A stretch of 32,421 nucleotides of DNA from contig CALIHL010000010.1 in assembly GCA_938022935.1 (NCBI GenBank), positions 1-32,421 of the forward strand, in the 5' to 3' direction. Shown here in pieces: positions 1 through 8,177 of the stretch. Below the pieces are notes generated by a model, which was not told where the DNA came from, searched no databases, and saw only the letters and a list, made by a program, of their open reading frames with translations. How positions within the stretch are numbered: position 1 is the first letter of the stretch; each line of letters opens with the position of its first letter. The translations under genes and the position numbers were made by a program. The stretch is from an uncultured Saprospiraceae bacterium (GTDB lineage Bacteria > Bacteroidota > Bacteroidia > Chitinophagales > Saprospiraceae).

Positions 1-94
1 GAAGGGCAGCGATGATGGCTATGATCACTCCATACTTGATCGTTGTTTGGAGTTTTCCTTTGTTTACTTCCGAGTCTGATATTTTTCGATCCAT
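1..94 (-). CDS. HlyD-family efflux adaptor, N-terminus only (runs off left edge)
   Basis: Only 31 codons are visible, from an ATG at 94 leftward. The translation opens MDRKISDSEVNKG and continues into a hydrophobic stretch (residues about 20-31), which would be the single N-terminal membrane anchor. The complete adaptor at 16993-18243 opens MDRNISDSEVNKG, so 12 of the first 13 residues agree. The gene is therefore very probably a paralogous periplasmic adaptor of a tripartite efflux pump, presumably the first gene of a second efflux operon outside the window. Its upstream region is also a relative of the one at 18275-18542. The start is supported by that match and by a predicted sigma-54 start site about 20 nt upstream. 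The remainder of the protein is not visible, so the family call rests on the paralogue. Confidence 0.8.
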   Translation of the reverse strand, partial: MDRKISDSEVNKGKLQTTIKYGVIIAIIAAL

Positions 95-124
95 GTTGTG
101 CTTTGGTTATGTACTATAAGCAGA

Positions 125-139
125 ACAATGGGTGTGCCA
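125..139 (-). promoter_or_regulatory. Sigma-54 (-24/-12) promoter of the left adaptor gene
   Basis: On the minus strand the sequence is TGGCAC-N5-TTGT, against the sigma-54 consensus TGGCAC-N5-TTGC. The -24 half is perfect; the -12 half deviates in its last base. It sits 30 nt before the ATG at 94, giving a predicted leader of about 20 nt. The same element, at the same distance from the same upstream sites, stands before the paralogous adaptor (18275-18289), which makes chance unlikely. Confidence 0.75.
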
Positions 140-144
140 ACTAT

Positions 145-157
145 TAAGTGGTTGATA
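145..157 (-). promoter_or_regulatory. IHF-type bending site between enhancer and promoter
   Basis: On the minus strand TATCAA-CCAC-TTA matches the IHF consensus WATCAANNNNTTR at every defined base. It lies between the upstream sites and the -24 element, where IHF sites lie in classical sigma-54 promoters. The second locus has an equally perfect match at the same offset (18295-18307). Which IHF/HU-like protein would bind in this organism is not known from the window. Confidence 0.6.
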
Positions 158-191
158 ATCAATTCAAAACACATTTAAATTAATTATATAA

Positions 192-228
192 TATCCGATA
201 TCGGACACGTGCATTCTATTTTCGGACA
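192..228. promoter_or_regulatory. Paired upstream activator sites (TCGGACA, 21 bp apart)
   Basis: Two TCGGACA cores start at 201 and 222, two helical turns apart. The first is one half of a near-perfect 16-bp dyad, with TCCGATATCGGA at 194-205 as a perfect 12-bp palindrome; the second is a half-site. The centre is about 96 bp upstream of the predicted start, typical for an enhancer-binding protein. The arrangement is reproduced exactly at 18342-18378. The likely binder is the NtrC-type protein encoded at 10844-12196, by inference from operon linkage. Confidence 0.7.
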
Positions 229-275
229 TCAATGAATTTTCTGTTGACAGTTTTAATACTTTTTTGACAAACATG

Positions 276-297
276 CAACCACATGATCATGTGGTTG
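276..297. repeat. Perfect 22-bp palindrome
   Basis: Two 11-base arms beginning CAACCACATGA are exact inverse complements with no spacer. The palindrome is nested inside a second short inverted pair, TTGAC at 264-268 and GTCAA at 302-306. It lies between the activator sites and the RNA-like element of the left locus and has no counterpart at the 18.3 kb locus. It could be an operator or the foot of an RNA hairpin; its function is unknown. Confidence 0.6.
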
Positions 298-342
298 ACA
301 AGTCAATTTTTGTTTCTCATATTTGCTTTTATAACCGCGCAA

Positions 343-430
343 CATGTTTAATCCACTGTTGCGAGCATCATCAGAGAGGACATTTTCTCTCCGTGAAAAC
401 AGGAGCCGCTGAGTTTTATCAGCGGCTTCT
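343..430 (+). ncRNA. Candidate structured small RNA with terminator, copy 1
   Basis: This stretch matches 18451-18542 closely although the neighbouring genes differ. Shared in order are CATG(T/C)TTAATCCA, GAGCATCA, a short hairpin (GAGAG 374-378 with CTCTC 387-391), the string CCGTGAAAAC (391-400) and a 9-bp terminator stem (404-412 with 419-427) followed by TTCTT. Conservation outside the terminator, oriented toward it, argues for a plus-strand RNA, though a shared 3'-UTR read from the minus strand is possible. No convincing promoter was found: a TATTTG at 320-325 resembles part of the Bacteroidota -7 box. No known RNA family was recognised. Confidence 0.45.
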
Positions 431-535
431 TAAGTACCTTCTATGATTTGCTTATTGGTTTTTGAGTTCGCTTGGCCTACCAGTGGTTACAACAAACTCA
501 GATATAAGAGTTAGCTCGACGCAGCGGAAGTTTAA

Positions 536-1411
536 TTATATCTCCTCCAACAACCTTTCAAACCGTTGTCCATATTCCAAATAAAGATCATACTCCCTCT
601 GAGGATCACCTGCTCCCTCACTGGTGTGAAAGACCTTTCCAACATGTGGCTCAATAGCAACAAAACCTTTGTAATGATTGGCCAACAAATCAGCGATGAT
701 CGCTTTAGTATGCCCTTGTCCTTCGCCAGCAAAAGTATATTCTGGTTCTCTTTCTTCATCGTGCATGATGCCATCTTTGACATGCACATGAGCAATCGCA
801 TGTTTTACTTGATTGTAAAAAGATAACGCATCTTGCCAAGGGTAGTAGTTTGGTTTAGAAGATTGAGGTTGGGAGCGATCTCTTTGGAAGACAGGATTGC
901 CAGTGTCAAACACCAATCTCAGACCAGGCACTTCATCTAATAAGCGCAAAGTATGATCTGCTGAAAAGCCACCCCAGTTCATACAGTTTTCATGAAGCGC
1001 TTCTAATCCCGCATCTTTAAATCGAGTCGTGATCTCGCGTAGTCTTTTAAAACGCTTTTTTTCAAATTGTTCTTCTCCCCAAGTGCATTGCGCATAGGAC
1101 ATGATGCGCGCGTTCTTTACTCCCAGCTTTTGCATCTTAGGAATGCAGCGATCTATTTCTCCTAAGGTCAAGTCCCAATCAGAATGTATCGTCTTTGCCC
1201 AACTGCCAATCATTGTTCCAAACTCAGCAACTCGGATATTAGCTTCTTCCAGTGCCTCCCAGACATCTGCAAATTTGGCATCGGGTAAATCATGGATATT
1301 TGTCCCATCAATCATCCGCAAGGACATGTGATCCCAGCCCAACGCTTTCTTGACTTTTATCTGCCCAGCAAGATCACTCGCCGCTTCATCTGTAAATCCT
1401 GTGAGTATCAA
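536..1411 (-). CDS. Sugar phosphate isomerase/epimerase (xylose isomerase-like TIM barrel)
   Basis: The 291-residue protein opens MILTGFTDEAAS and has the layout of the AP-endonuclease-2/xylose-isomerase-like TIM barrel. Probable metal ligands and catalytic residues recur in order: Glu in ALHENCMNWGG, Asp in LVFDTGNP, His in AHVHVKD and Glu in VAIEPHVG near the C-terminus. The family isomerises or epimerises sugars and sugar-like compounds using a divalent metal; the substrate cannot be read from the sequence. There is no signal peptide, so it is cytoplasmic. It lies 7 nt behind the Gfo/Idh/MocA oxidoreductase and is the last gene of a probable four-gene catabolic operon with the transporter and cytochrome-linked dehydrogenase upstream. 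The stem at 404-427 could serve as its terminator on the minus strand. Confidence 0.85.
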   Translation of the reverse strand: MILTGFTDEAASDLAGQIKVKKALGWDHMSLRMIDGTNIHDLPDAKFADVWEALEEANIRVAEFGTMIGSWAKTIHSDWDLTLGEIDRCIPKMQKLGVKNARIMSYAQCTWGEEQFEKKRFKRLREITTRFKDAGLEALHENCMNWGGFSADHTLRLLDEVPGLRLVFDTGNPVFQRDRSQPQSSKPNYYPWQDALSFYNQVKHAIAHVHVKDGIMHDEEREPEYTFAGEGQGHTKAIIADLLANHYKGFVAIEPHVGKVFHTSEGAGDPQREYDLYLEYGQRFERLLEEI

Positions 1412-1418
1412 TTTCTAA

Positions 1419-2477
1419 TTATAAATTATTATCTAATTCTATCCAAGCCCCATCAGCTTTAGCACTGCGATATATAGCATCGATCACTTCAACTGCTTTC
1501 AATCCTTCTGCTCCTGTCACCAGCGGAGCTCTATTATTCTCAATGGCGTCAACAACATCTTCAAAATTACGCAAATGGCCATCAAAATTAATTGAAGAAG
1601 GATCATTAGCTCCTAAGCCTTGGTCGGCGCCTTCCATGAGATTGCTTTTTACAAAGTCATCTTCGGCGCTTACATCTTTAAAGTCCCAAACTCTAAAAGA
1701 TGCATCACTCATGAATACTGAGCCTTCACTACCGCAAAGATGCACCTCCGCAGGATGACCACTTGAAGACCAACAAGAAGTAGCTCCTTGGATGACGCCT
1801 CGAGCACCACTTTCATATTCTAATATGGCTACAGCAGTATCTTCTACTTCTATGCCTTCATGGATCAAGCAGGTAGTAGAAGCTGAAAGTCGTTTTATCG
1901 GACCAGCCAAATATATCAATTGGTCAATGGTATGAATGGACTGGTTCATCAAAGCACCGCCACCATCAAGTTCCCACGTCCCACGCCATGCTCCAGAATC
2001 ATAATACTCTTGTGTTCGATACCATTTTACATAAGCATCGCACAGTGTTAGTGTCCCAAATCTTCCGTTGTCAACTGCTTGCTTAAAGGCTTGTACCGCG
2101 GGATTGAACCGTCTGTTAAAGATGGCAGCCAGAACAACCTTTTGCTCGGCACAGATTGTAATCATTAGGTTGATTCTCTCTGGAGTGACTTCCAGAGGCT
2201 TTTCACAGATGATGTGCTTTCCAGCTTTGGCTGCTGCTATAGTTGGGTTAAGATGTGCACCTGAAGGAGTAGCGATCGTAACTATGTCGATCGAAGTATC
2301 AGCGAGTAATTTTTCTAAATTAGAATAAGCTTTGCAATTATATTTTTGGGCTAACTCGTTTGCCTTTTTAAGATTTCGAGCGTAGATGGCACCTAACCGT
2401 CCATTGCTCATGGCTTGAATGGCTTGCGCATGAAAATTGGCAATCATGCCCCCACCTATAATTCCGAAAGTCTGCAT
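1419..2477 (-). CDS. Gfo/Idh/MocA family NAD(P)-dependent oxidoreductase
   Basis: The 352-residue protein begins with a Rossmann nucleotide-binding strand and glycine loop (IIGGGMIANFHAQAI, residues 6-20). The hallmark EKP motif follows (CEKPLEV, Glu92-Lys93-Pro94), then the C-terminal GFO_IDH_MocA domain, including WELDGGGALMNQSIHTIDQL, where the His residues would be catalytic. Members oxidise or reduce sugars, inositols and glycoside derivatives. No signal peptide is present, unlike the Tat-exported subfamily, so it acts in the cytoplasm. It sits 42 nt behind the Nramp-like transporter and 7 nt before the TIM-barrel isomerase, a pairing common in sugar or polyol catabolic operons. The substrate is unknown. 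Confidence 0.9.
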   Translation of the reverse strand: MQTFGIIGGGMIANFHAQAIQAMSNGRLGAIYARNLKKANELAQKYNCKAYSNLEKLLADTSIDIVTIATPSGAHLNPTIAAAKAGKHIICEKPLEVTPERINLMITICAEQKVVLAAIFNRRFNPAVQAFKQAVDNGRFGTLTLCDAYVKWYRTQEYYDSGAWRGTWELDGGGALMNQSIHTIDQLIYLAGPIKRLSASTTCLIHEGIEVEDTAVAILEYESGARGVIQGATSCWSSSGHPAEVHLCGSEGSVFMSDASFRVWDFKDVSAEDDFVKSNLMEGADQGLGANDPSSINFDGHLRNFEDVVDAIENNRAPLVTGAEGLKAVEVIDAIYRSAKADGAWIELDNNL

Positions 2478-2519
2478 CGTGTAGAAGTATAAAGATTATA
2501 AAGGTATAATAGTTCCGAG

Positions 2520-4148
2520 CTAACTTGCCTCAGCTTGCTCTCTGCGCATGAATCCAATGACCCCAATCAGAATCAAAATAGGCAAGCCAATCAATCCCAC
2601 CAAGCCAAAGCGATGATCATAAACATTGGAGCTTTGGTACTTGCCTACCAACGCCCAGATAGAAGCAAAGGTCGCTATACCGGTTGCTACAAACATCATA
2701 ACATTTACCAGTATTCTTCGCTTAGGTAGTTCTTCACCCAAAGCCTTTTTGGAATTCATCAGTAGCAGAAAGATCAAGTAAGCTATTGGAAGTAAGGTAG
2801 TAGCAATCACTGAGGCAGGTACAGCTAGCGCCGTTTTGGCTGCTCCATTCCAAATGAGTGGAGAGAAGAAACCTGCGAGAGCAGGAATCGCGGCACCTAT
2901 CAAGAATAGTCTTCGTTGACCAGGTTGGCCAAATGCTTCACTGACGGCATATCCGTTCATCATCATGTGTACCAACATGGTACTGATAGCCATAGCCAGT
3001 ATACCAATCCCAAATATCAACTGTGACCAGTTGCCTAAAAAGGGTGTTAGCGCTTTGGCTAGATCATTTGCATTTCTTTTGGCCAACATGGTTGATAGCT
3101 CTTTGTCAACAGTAGGTGCGCTCTGTCTAAGCTGTGCAATCTGTGCAACACTGAAAGTTGCAAAATCATTGTGCTCTGCTTTTAGACGTGCATCCAGTAC
3201 TTGATGGTAAGCTCCTTCACTTACATGGCCATCTTTCTTGGCATGAAACTGTGAAGCCGTAGAAATAATCAATGCAGATGCACCAAGTATGAACGGAATA
3301 AGCAACCCTAAGAATAAATCAAATCGAGCCAACTCGCGATGTTTCTTACCCCACTTTTTCTTCATAATAGAGTAGGGCAGTAAGAAAGTCATATTGATCC
3401 CTACTGCAGTGCCAAAAGCACCGATGATAATGTTACGTTGACTGTCCGATATATAGCTTTCCCAGAATCCTCCATATTCTCCAGCAGCAGTGATGCTTGA
3501 TGTGTAAGCATCTGTAGGTCTAAACAATGCTGAAAAATCAGGAACAAGGCCTCCTGCTAAAGCGCTCCAATCTATCGCATCATTGACCATGAGTGTTACA
3601 GCTACACCCATGAATGCCAAGACAATGGTGGCTACTAAGCATTTTATAATATTGTCAATGATCTTAGATGCCTTTCCTTCTCCAGAGAACAACCAAATCA
3701 AATAAAAGGCAACTGCAAAAAGTAGACCCGTAATTAGAAAAGGCGGCAGATTGCCTCCGCCCAGATTACCTTGTATAGCATCCGTACCCAATGCAAACTG
3801 GGCAGCACAAAACACCACATCGGCTATAATCGTTGCGATCAACCAGCCCCAAGCTAAAGAAGGTGATACATGTCTCTTTGCTAACTCAAAAGGTCGATCT
3901 TCTATTTTGTCTTTACTAAGTGTTACATAACTGATAGCACTTAGCATGATGATACCACAGAGCATAGCCAATGGTTGCAGCCAAAGAAATTGATAGCCAC
4001 CGACTACCCCGAGATAAAGTGCTCCAACTAAGGTTCCTCCACCCAGCGTGACTGCTGCTTGCACCCATCCAGGTCCGCTTAGTTTGGTATAGTGAAAGAG
4101 CTTGCCAAAGAACCCTGCCGATTGTGCTTTCTCGAATGTGTCTTCCAT
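2520..4148 (-). CDS. Nramp-like membrane transporter lacking canonical metal ligands
   Basis: The 542-residue protein has about eleven hydrophobic segments and the Nramp/APC-type pattern. TM1 reads GPGWVQAAVTLGGGTLVGAL; in true Nramp metal transporters the corresponding helix carries DPGN with the metal-binding Asp and Asn. The TM6 region reads GAFGTAVGINMTFLLPYSIM where Nramps have a Met-Pro-His motif. Both sets of metal ligands therefore appear to be missing. A long hydrophilic insertion (about residues 300-365, with KKDGHVSEGAYHQVLDARLK) separates helices in the second half. Family members are usually labelled divalent metal transporters, but the missing ligands and the placement among sugar oxidoreductase and isomerase genes leave the cargo open. 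The gene is 36 nt downstream of the cytochrome-containing lipoprotein and 42 nt upstream of the oxidoreductase. Confidence 0.75.
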   Translation of the reverse strand: MEDTFEKAQSAGFFGKLFHYTKLSGPGWVQAAVTLGGGTLVGALYLGVVGGYQFLWLQPLAMLCGIIMLSAISYVTLSKDKIEDRPFELAKRHVSPSLAWGWLIATIIADVVFCAAQFALGTDAIQGNLGGGNLPPFLITGLLFAVAFYLIWLFSGEGKASKIIDNIIKCLVATIVLAFMGVAVTLMVNDAIDWSALAGGLVPDFSALFRPTDAYTSSITAAGEYGGFWESYISDSQRNIIIGAFGTAVGINMTFLLPYSIMKKKWGKKHRELARFDLFLGLLIPFILGASALIISTASQFHAKKDGHVSEGAYHQVLDARLKAEHNDFATFSVAQIAQLRQSAPTVDKELSTMLAKRNANDLAKALTPFLGNWSQLIFGIGILAMAISTMLVHMMMNGYAVSEAFGQPGQRRLFLIGAAIPALAGFFSPLIWNGAAKTALAVPASVIATTLLPIAYLIFLLLMNSKKALGEELPKRRILVNVMMFVATGIATFASIWALVGKYQSSNVYDHRFGLVGLIGLPILILIGVIGFMRREQAEAS

Positions 4149-4184
4149 GTGAGGATTTTTAAATTGCAGTACTTTGTATACTTT

Positions 4185-6416
4185 CTATTGCTCACTAGAT
4201 ATCGGCCATTCTTGAAGCTCCTCTTCTGTAAACATCTCTTTTCTATCTGCTGTTTTTACTCTAAGTGCAGCTACATCTTCTTCTTTCATTTTTGACCATG
4301 TTGCATCAGTAGTGAATCCATTCTTGATGTATGCTATGATATCTATGATGTCTCTATCAGAGATGTCGCTATTATCTTTAATGCCGGGCATAACTGCTGC
4401 TCCTTTATAAACTTCTCCATGGATGGTAAGCGGTCCTTGTAGTCCATGCAGCATGATCAATGCCATATGTTCTGATGGTCCCGCCGTATATTCTGTTTGG
4501 TAGAGTGGTGGTGCCAAGTTTTCTAATCCTTTACCGTCCATGCCATGGCAAGTAGCGCAGTATTGATTATAAATTAGAAAACCTCTGGTTCGATTGTCAG
4601 TCAAGTCATTGTTCCTTATTGTGGCAAGTTGTTTTTTATCATTGACTTTATTGTCTATGGCTTTGGCCAATGTTTCAACCAGTTTGGATTCTTTATTGTT
4701 GGATTGAAACTGTTTCAAATATTGCTCTTCCTTACCATGTAGACTGCTAACAAGAGCATTGGCCATAGCTGAGTTGTCTGCGTATTTTACCCCAAGGGTA
4801 CTCGCCATCTCGTATAGCGTTGTATTAGGTAACTGTCCTATGCTATGCGCTATTTGCAAATGATGATCAAAATCAGAAGAAGCTAATGCTTCCTCGAAGA
4901 TCGGTGTTAAGGTTGCTGATGTATTGTCATTATATAGACTCTTGGCGAGTAGAATAACTTGAGACATCACATCTGGGTTGTTCTTAGAAAGAGCTGCAAG
5001 AAAAGCCGCATCTAAACTACTCATGCCTTTCAAAGTCCATAATGCATGTATCTGTCCTAGTGGGTGTTGTGTGTCTTTTGCAATCTCTTGTATGGATGAT
5101 ACTAAGCTTTTGTCATTGGAAAATACTAATTTTTTCTGCGCTGTGATGCGATGCCAAGCATTGGGAGATTGTAATTTTTCTACCCAATCAGAAAGTGATA
5201 ATCCACTTAGGTCTGGCAGATTTTTAATTGGATTATTACTATCCGATACTCGATATACTCTTCCCCTGTTAGGGATGGTGTCCATCTCTTTTTTAATGAG
5301 TAATTCCTTTAAGTAACTAGTCATGTAAGCTCTATGTTGGATAACTGCTTGTCGCATATCCACAACATATAAAGCGCCGTCAGGCCCATTGTTTAAGTTG
5401 ACAGGACGGAAAGTCTCATCCATAGAAGTTAGAAACTCATAACCTTCGCTGGTCGCCACGGCCTTAGTCTCACCATCGTTGAATTCCATTTTGTAGCGCT
5501 TCACTAAGTTTCCTTCTGGTCCACAAACAAATGCGTTTTGATAAAATTTATCTTGAAACTGGCTGCCCCGGTAAATCTTAGGACTACAAGCAGAAGTGAA
5601 ATCTATAACTCGTCCCAATGAATCAAAAGATCCCTCACCATATCCTCGGTTGATTAAAGTGGGATGCGCAGGATAGAATCGACGCGACTTGCACAAGTTT
5701 TGATTTTCTAATCCCTTGCTACTGAGATAAGGATTGGCATTGGCTTGTTTGGGTTGTACGAGATCTCCGAATATTGGATTGCTATTATTGTTGTAGTACA
5801 ATCGACCCGCATCATCGTTAGAAATGCCCCATTGTCCTCTAGCATAAGTAGCATCTCTTTCCCATTGTCCATCTTTATATCGATAGCGACGGTCTGACTT
5901 AGCACTATAGATCCAGTTATCTAAATTGTAAAGAAGCCCATTTGGTGCATGCTCGATATTGCCACCCAAAGAATAAGTAGAATCTATCAGTTGTCTTTCA
6001 CCAGGTTGGTCATCTACAATTTTAACATACCAAAGGTTAGGTGGCTCGGCGTATAGCAAGCCATCGTGTATTAATTCGATAGCCCTTGGTAAAACCATGT
6101 TGTCTAAGAAGACTGTCTTCTTGTCCATGACCCCATCGCCATCCGTATCTTCTAAGATTGATATTTTCCCATCAGGGATATCCTCGCCAGAGCCATCTAT
6201 GTCACGCATGTAGCCGGGCATCTCTAAAGTCCAGATTCGACCTTTCTCGTCAAACTCAATCTCTACCAAACCTGACAATAATGGTTCAGCAGCTACTCCT
6301 TTTATCTCAAATCCAGGTTCAAGAGTAAACTCGCTTGTTAGGTCTAACGGCTGATCCGAGTTTTGGCAAGCAAAGAATAAGAGCAAGGAAGAAGAAAATA
6401 TGATGAATCGATTCAT
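4185..6416 (-). CDS. Membrane-bound dehydrogenase-like lipoprotein with C-terminal cytochrome c domain
   Basis: The start at 6416 gives MNRFIIFSSSLLLFFACQ, a clean lipoprotein signal peptide with the lipid-receiving Cys at residue 17; an in-frame ATG 36 nt upstream would add a charged, less likely leader. The mature part begins with a beta-propeller-like region typical of the putative membrane-bound dehydrogenase family (GRIWTLEMPGYMRD, LEDTDGDGVMDKKTVFLDNM, NGPDGALYVVDMRQ), then a helical HEAT-like section. A cytochrome c domain follows, with heme motif CATCH (about residues 620-624) and a likely distal Met in AAVMPG. It should sit on the periplasmic or outer face and pass electrons from an oxidised substrate, probably a sugar, to the respiratory chain. 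It is the first gene of the operon with the transporter, oxidoreductase and isomerase. Confidence 0.85.
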   Translation of the reverse strand: MNRFIIFSSSLLLFFACQNSDQPLDLTSEFTLEPGFEIKGVAAEPLLSGLVEIEFDEKGRIWTLEMPGYMRDIDGSGEDIPDGKISILEDTDGDGVMDKKTVFLDNMVLPRAIELIHDGLLYAEPPNLWYVKIVDDQPGERQLIDSTYSLGGNIEHAPNGLLYNLDNWIYSAKSDRRYRYKDGQWERDATYARGQWGISNDDAGRLYYNNNSNPIFGDLVQPKQANANPYLSSKGLENQNLCKSRRFYPAHPTLINRGYGEGSFDSLGRVIDFTSACSPKIYRGSQFQDKFYQNAFVCGPEGNLVKRYKMEFNDGETKAVATSEGYEFLTSMDETFRPVNLNNGPDGALYVVDMRQAVIQHRAYMTSYLKELLIKKEMDTIPNRGRVYRVSDSNNPIKNLPDLSGLSLSDWVEKLQSPNAWHRITAQKKLVFSNDKSLVSSIQEIAKDTQHPLGQIHALWTLKGMSSLDAAFLAALSKNNPDVMSQVILLAKSLYNDNTSATLTPIFEEALASSDFDHHLQIAHSIGQLPNTTLYEMASTLGVKYADNSAMANALVSSLHGKEEQYLKQFQSNNKESKLVETLAKAIDNKVNDKKQLATIRNNDLTDNRTRGFLIYNQYCATCHGMDGKGLENLAPPLYQTEYTAGPSEHMALIMLHGLQGPLTIHGEVYKGAAVMPGIKDNSDISDRDIIDIIAYIKNGFTTDATWSKMKEEDVAALRVKTADRKEMFTEEELQEWPISSEQ

Positions 6417-6657
6417 TATGGATTTTTTGGACTTTCGGTCTTCGTTGGCCACACATTTGATTTTAGAGGCTTAATATGTTCTCCTGTGACTTACGTTATA
6501 TGCCTATAATAGAACTAGTTGTTTATTGAAACTTAAAATAGGAAATATTCTTTAACAACAGAAGATTATCAGATATACGATTCCCAAACAGAGGCCACAA
6601 GGCTTGATCTGAAGCATGGGCTTATACCCTTGTTTGATTTTGATTTATATTGATATT

Positions 6658-6686
6658 TTGATTGGCTAAGAGCCACAACCAATCAA
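6658..6686 (-). terminator. Hairpin at the end of the PhoX-like gene
   Basis: TTGATTGG and CCAATCAA form a perfect 8-bp inverted repeat around a 13-nt loop. It overlaps the stop codon of the PhoX-like gene and is followed on the minus strand by an A/T-rich stretch with few consecutive Ts. A weak intrinsic terminator is the best reading. It would separate this gene from the operon starting at 6416; the rest of the gap (6417-6657) shows nothing else I can name. Confidence 0.45.
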
Positions 6687-8092
6687 GAGCTAACCCCTTC
6701 AGCCCAAGGACCCATAATAGCTATAGTAAGCCCAGGCTTCTGAATATTTACAAATAGTGTAGAACCATCAGGAGAGAACGTCGCTCCGGCAAATTCTGAT
6801 GGGTAGCCAACGTTTTTGGCGATCTGATAAGTCTTGCCCTTTGGCGTAACTCCTATAATTCTTGGTGTGTGTTTGTCTTCACAGATGACTAAGTCACCAT
6901 TGGCAGCAATGGTTAGATTGTCACAATTTTCTATGACCCGTGATCTGTTTGGTTCCAAGAATAACTCTAATGTGCCTGGAGTTGTGGCTTCAGCTTCTTG
7001 TGCTTCAAAAGGAGAAGGAGTATATCTAAATATCTGACCGATCGCTTCTCTTCCGCCATTAGTACAAGCAAAGTACAGCTCATTATCACCAAACCATACA
7101 CCTTCTCCTCTAGCAAAGACAGCAGCTCCAGCTTTCTTACCTCGAACCCTCAGGTCATCAAAAGGAGACTCAACATCATCGATATCCATCCAATGTACTT
7201 CGTACTTTTTATTCTTTTTCATTTTCTTAGCACCAGTCGTCGTCCAGTTTCGTGTATCAAATGGTGATTGCGCTTTAATCGCCAGTACTTGTAGTCGTCC
7301 ACCTTTGTTCAGTTGGCCTGGGACATCTGGCACATAGCGATAGATGAGCCCATCCGGACGATCTTCCGTCTGATAGACGATGCTTGTCCGAGGGTCAACA
7401 CACACAGCTTCGTGATTGAACCGCCCCATAGCTTTTATAGGTAGTGGATCGTGGATCTCTATACCGTTGGTAGCTGGTACTTCAAAGTTATAACCATGGT
7501 CTTTTTCGAGCATATCATTTGCCCTGAGCACACTTTCTTCACATGTGATCCAAGACCCCCAAGGTGTTGTGCCGCCTGCACAGTTGCGCACAGTGCCAGC
7601 GAGACTAAGCCACTGTTTTTCTACTTGATGTGTCTTTCGATTATAGATCAGCGTCGACGTGCCTCCTAAGCAGGGCGTTGTGCCATGGCCGTAATCATAG
7701 AAAAGGTCTGATGAAACTTTACCCAACAGATCCATCTCTTTGCCAAATCCTCCATTGATCACATCCTTAGGTGATATCTCATGGTTTCTAACGATGATTG
7801 TGTGGTTGGGATCAGCTCCTTGGAAGGTGCCCATACCATCTCCTAAACCAGGTACAAGCAAACCGTCTGACATCTTTTCCCCTCGTTGGGAAATGATCTT
7901 ATAAGAAAAGCCCTTTGGAAGGTTTAGGATCTTATTGGGGTCTTTTTTTAGACGACCATAACCGCATCCAAAGATGTCTTCATATTCTGTAGCATGGTTA
8001 TCTGCTATGTCAAAAGCATCAGCATATGACCTAAGACCCAAGAATCCCAAACCCACTAAACTGCCTTTCTTTATAAACTTCCTGCGCTGCAT
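6683..8092 (-). CDS. PhoX-like (DUF839) protein, Tat-exported
   Basis: The 469-residue protein starts MQRRKFIKKGSLVGLGFLGL, a twin-arginine signal (RRKFIKK plus a hydrophobic stretch), which implies folded export with a cofactor. The body has features of the PhoX/DUF839 beta-propeller family: LNLPKGFSYKIISQRGEKMSD, IIVRNHE, CAGGTTPWGSWITCEE, GRFNHEAVCVDPRTSIVYQTED and NCDNLTIAANGDLVICED. Characterised PhoX enzymes are periplasmic phosphomonoesterases using calcium and iron, with Glu and Cys ligands in these segments. Whether this member is a phosphatase or another esterase is not certain, because the family is wide. It is separated from the following operon by a hairpin and about 270 nt. A TIGR02604-type lipoprotein lies next downstream. 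Confidence 0.8.
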   Translation of the reverse strand: MQRRKFIKKGSLVGLGFLGLRSYADAFDIADNHATEYEDIFGCGYGRLKKDPNKILNLPKGFSYKIISQRGEKMSDGLLVPGLGDGMGTFQGADPNHTIIVRNHEISPKDVINGGFGKEMDLLGKVSSDLFYDYGHGTTPCLGGTSTLIYNRKTHQVEKQWLSLAGTVRNCAGGTTPWGSWITCEESVLRANDMLEKDHGYNFEVPATNGIEIHDPLPIKAMGRFNHEAVCVDPRTSIVYQTEDRPDGLIYRYVPDVPGQLNKGGRLQVLAIKAQSPFDTRNWTTTGAKKMKKNKKYEVHWMDIDDVESPFDDLRVRGKKAGAAVFARGEGVWFGDNELYFACTNGGREAIGQIFRYTPSPFEAQEAEATTPGTLELFLEPNRSRVIENCDNLTIAANGDLVICEDKHTPRIIGVTPKGKTYQIAKNVGYPSEFAGATFSPDGSTLFVNIQKPGLTIAIMGPWAEGVSS

Positions 8093-8177
8093 GTCCTTCT
8101 TTCTGCTGTTCTTTAATTAAGACAAGATATCTTTTATATTGTTTATATGCTTGGCTCTATTTATTCTTTGATTGATG

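Noticed and set aside
264-446. 60-codon plus-strand reading frame across the palindrome and RNA-like element
   Set aside because: It runs through the hairpin and terminator, has no protein-like composition and the homologous region at 18.4 kb does not keep the frame.
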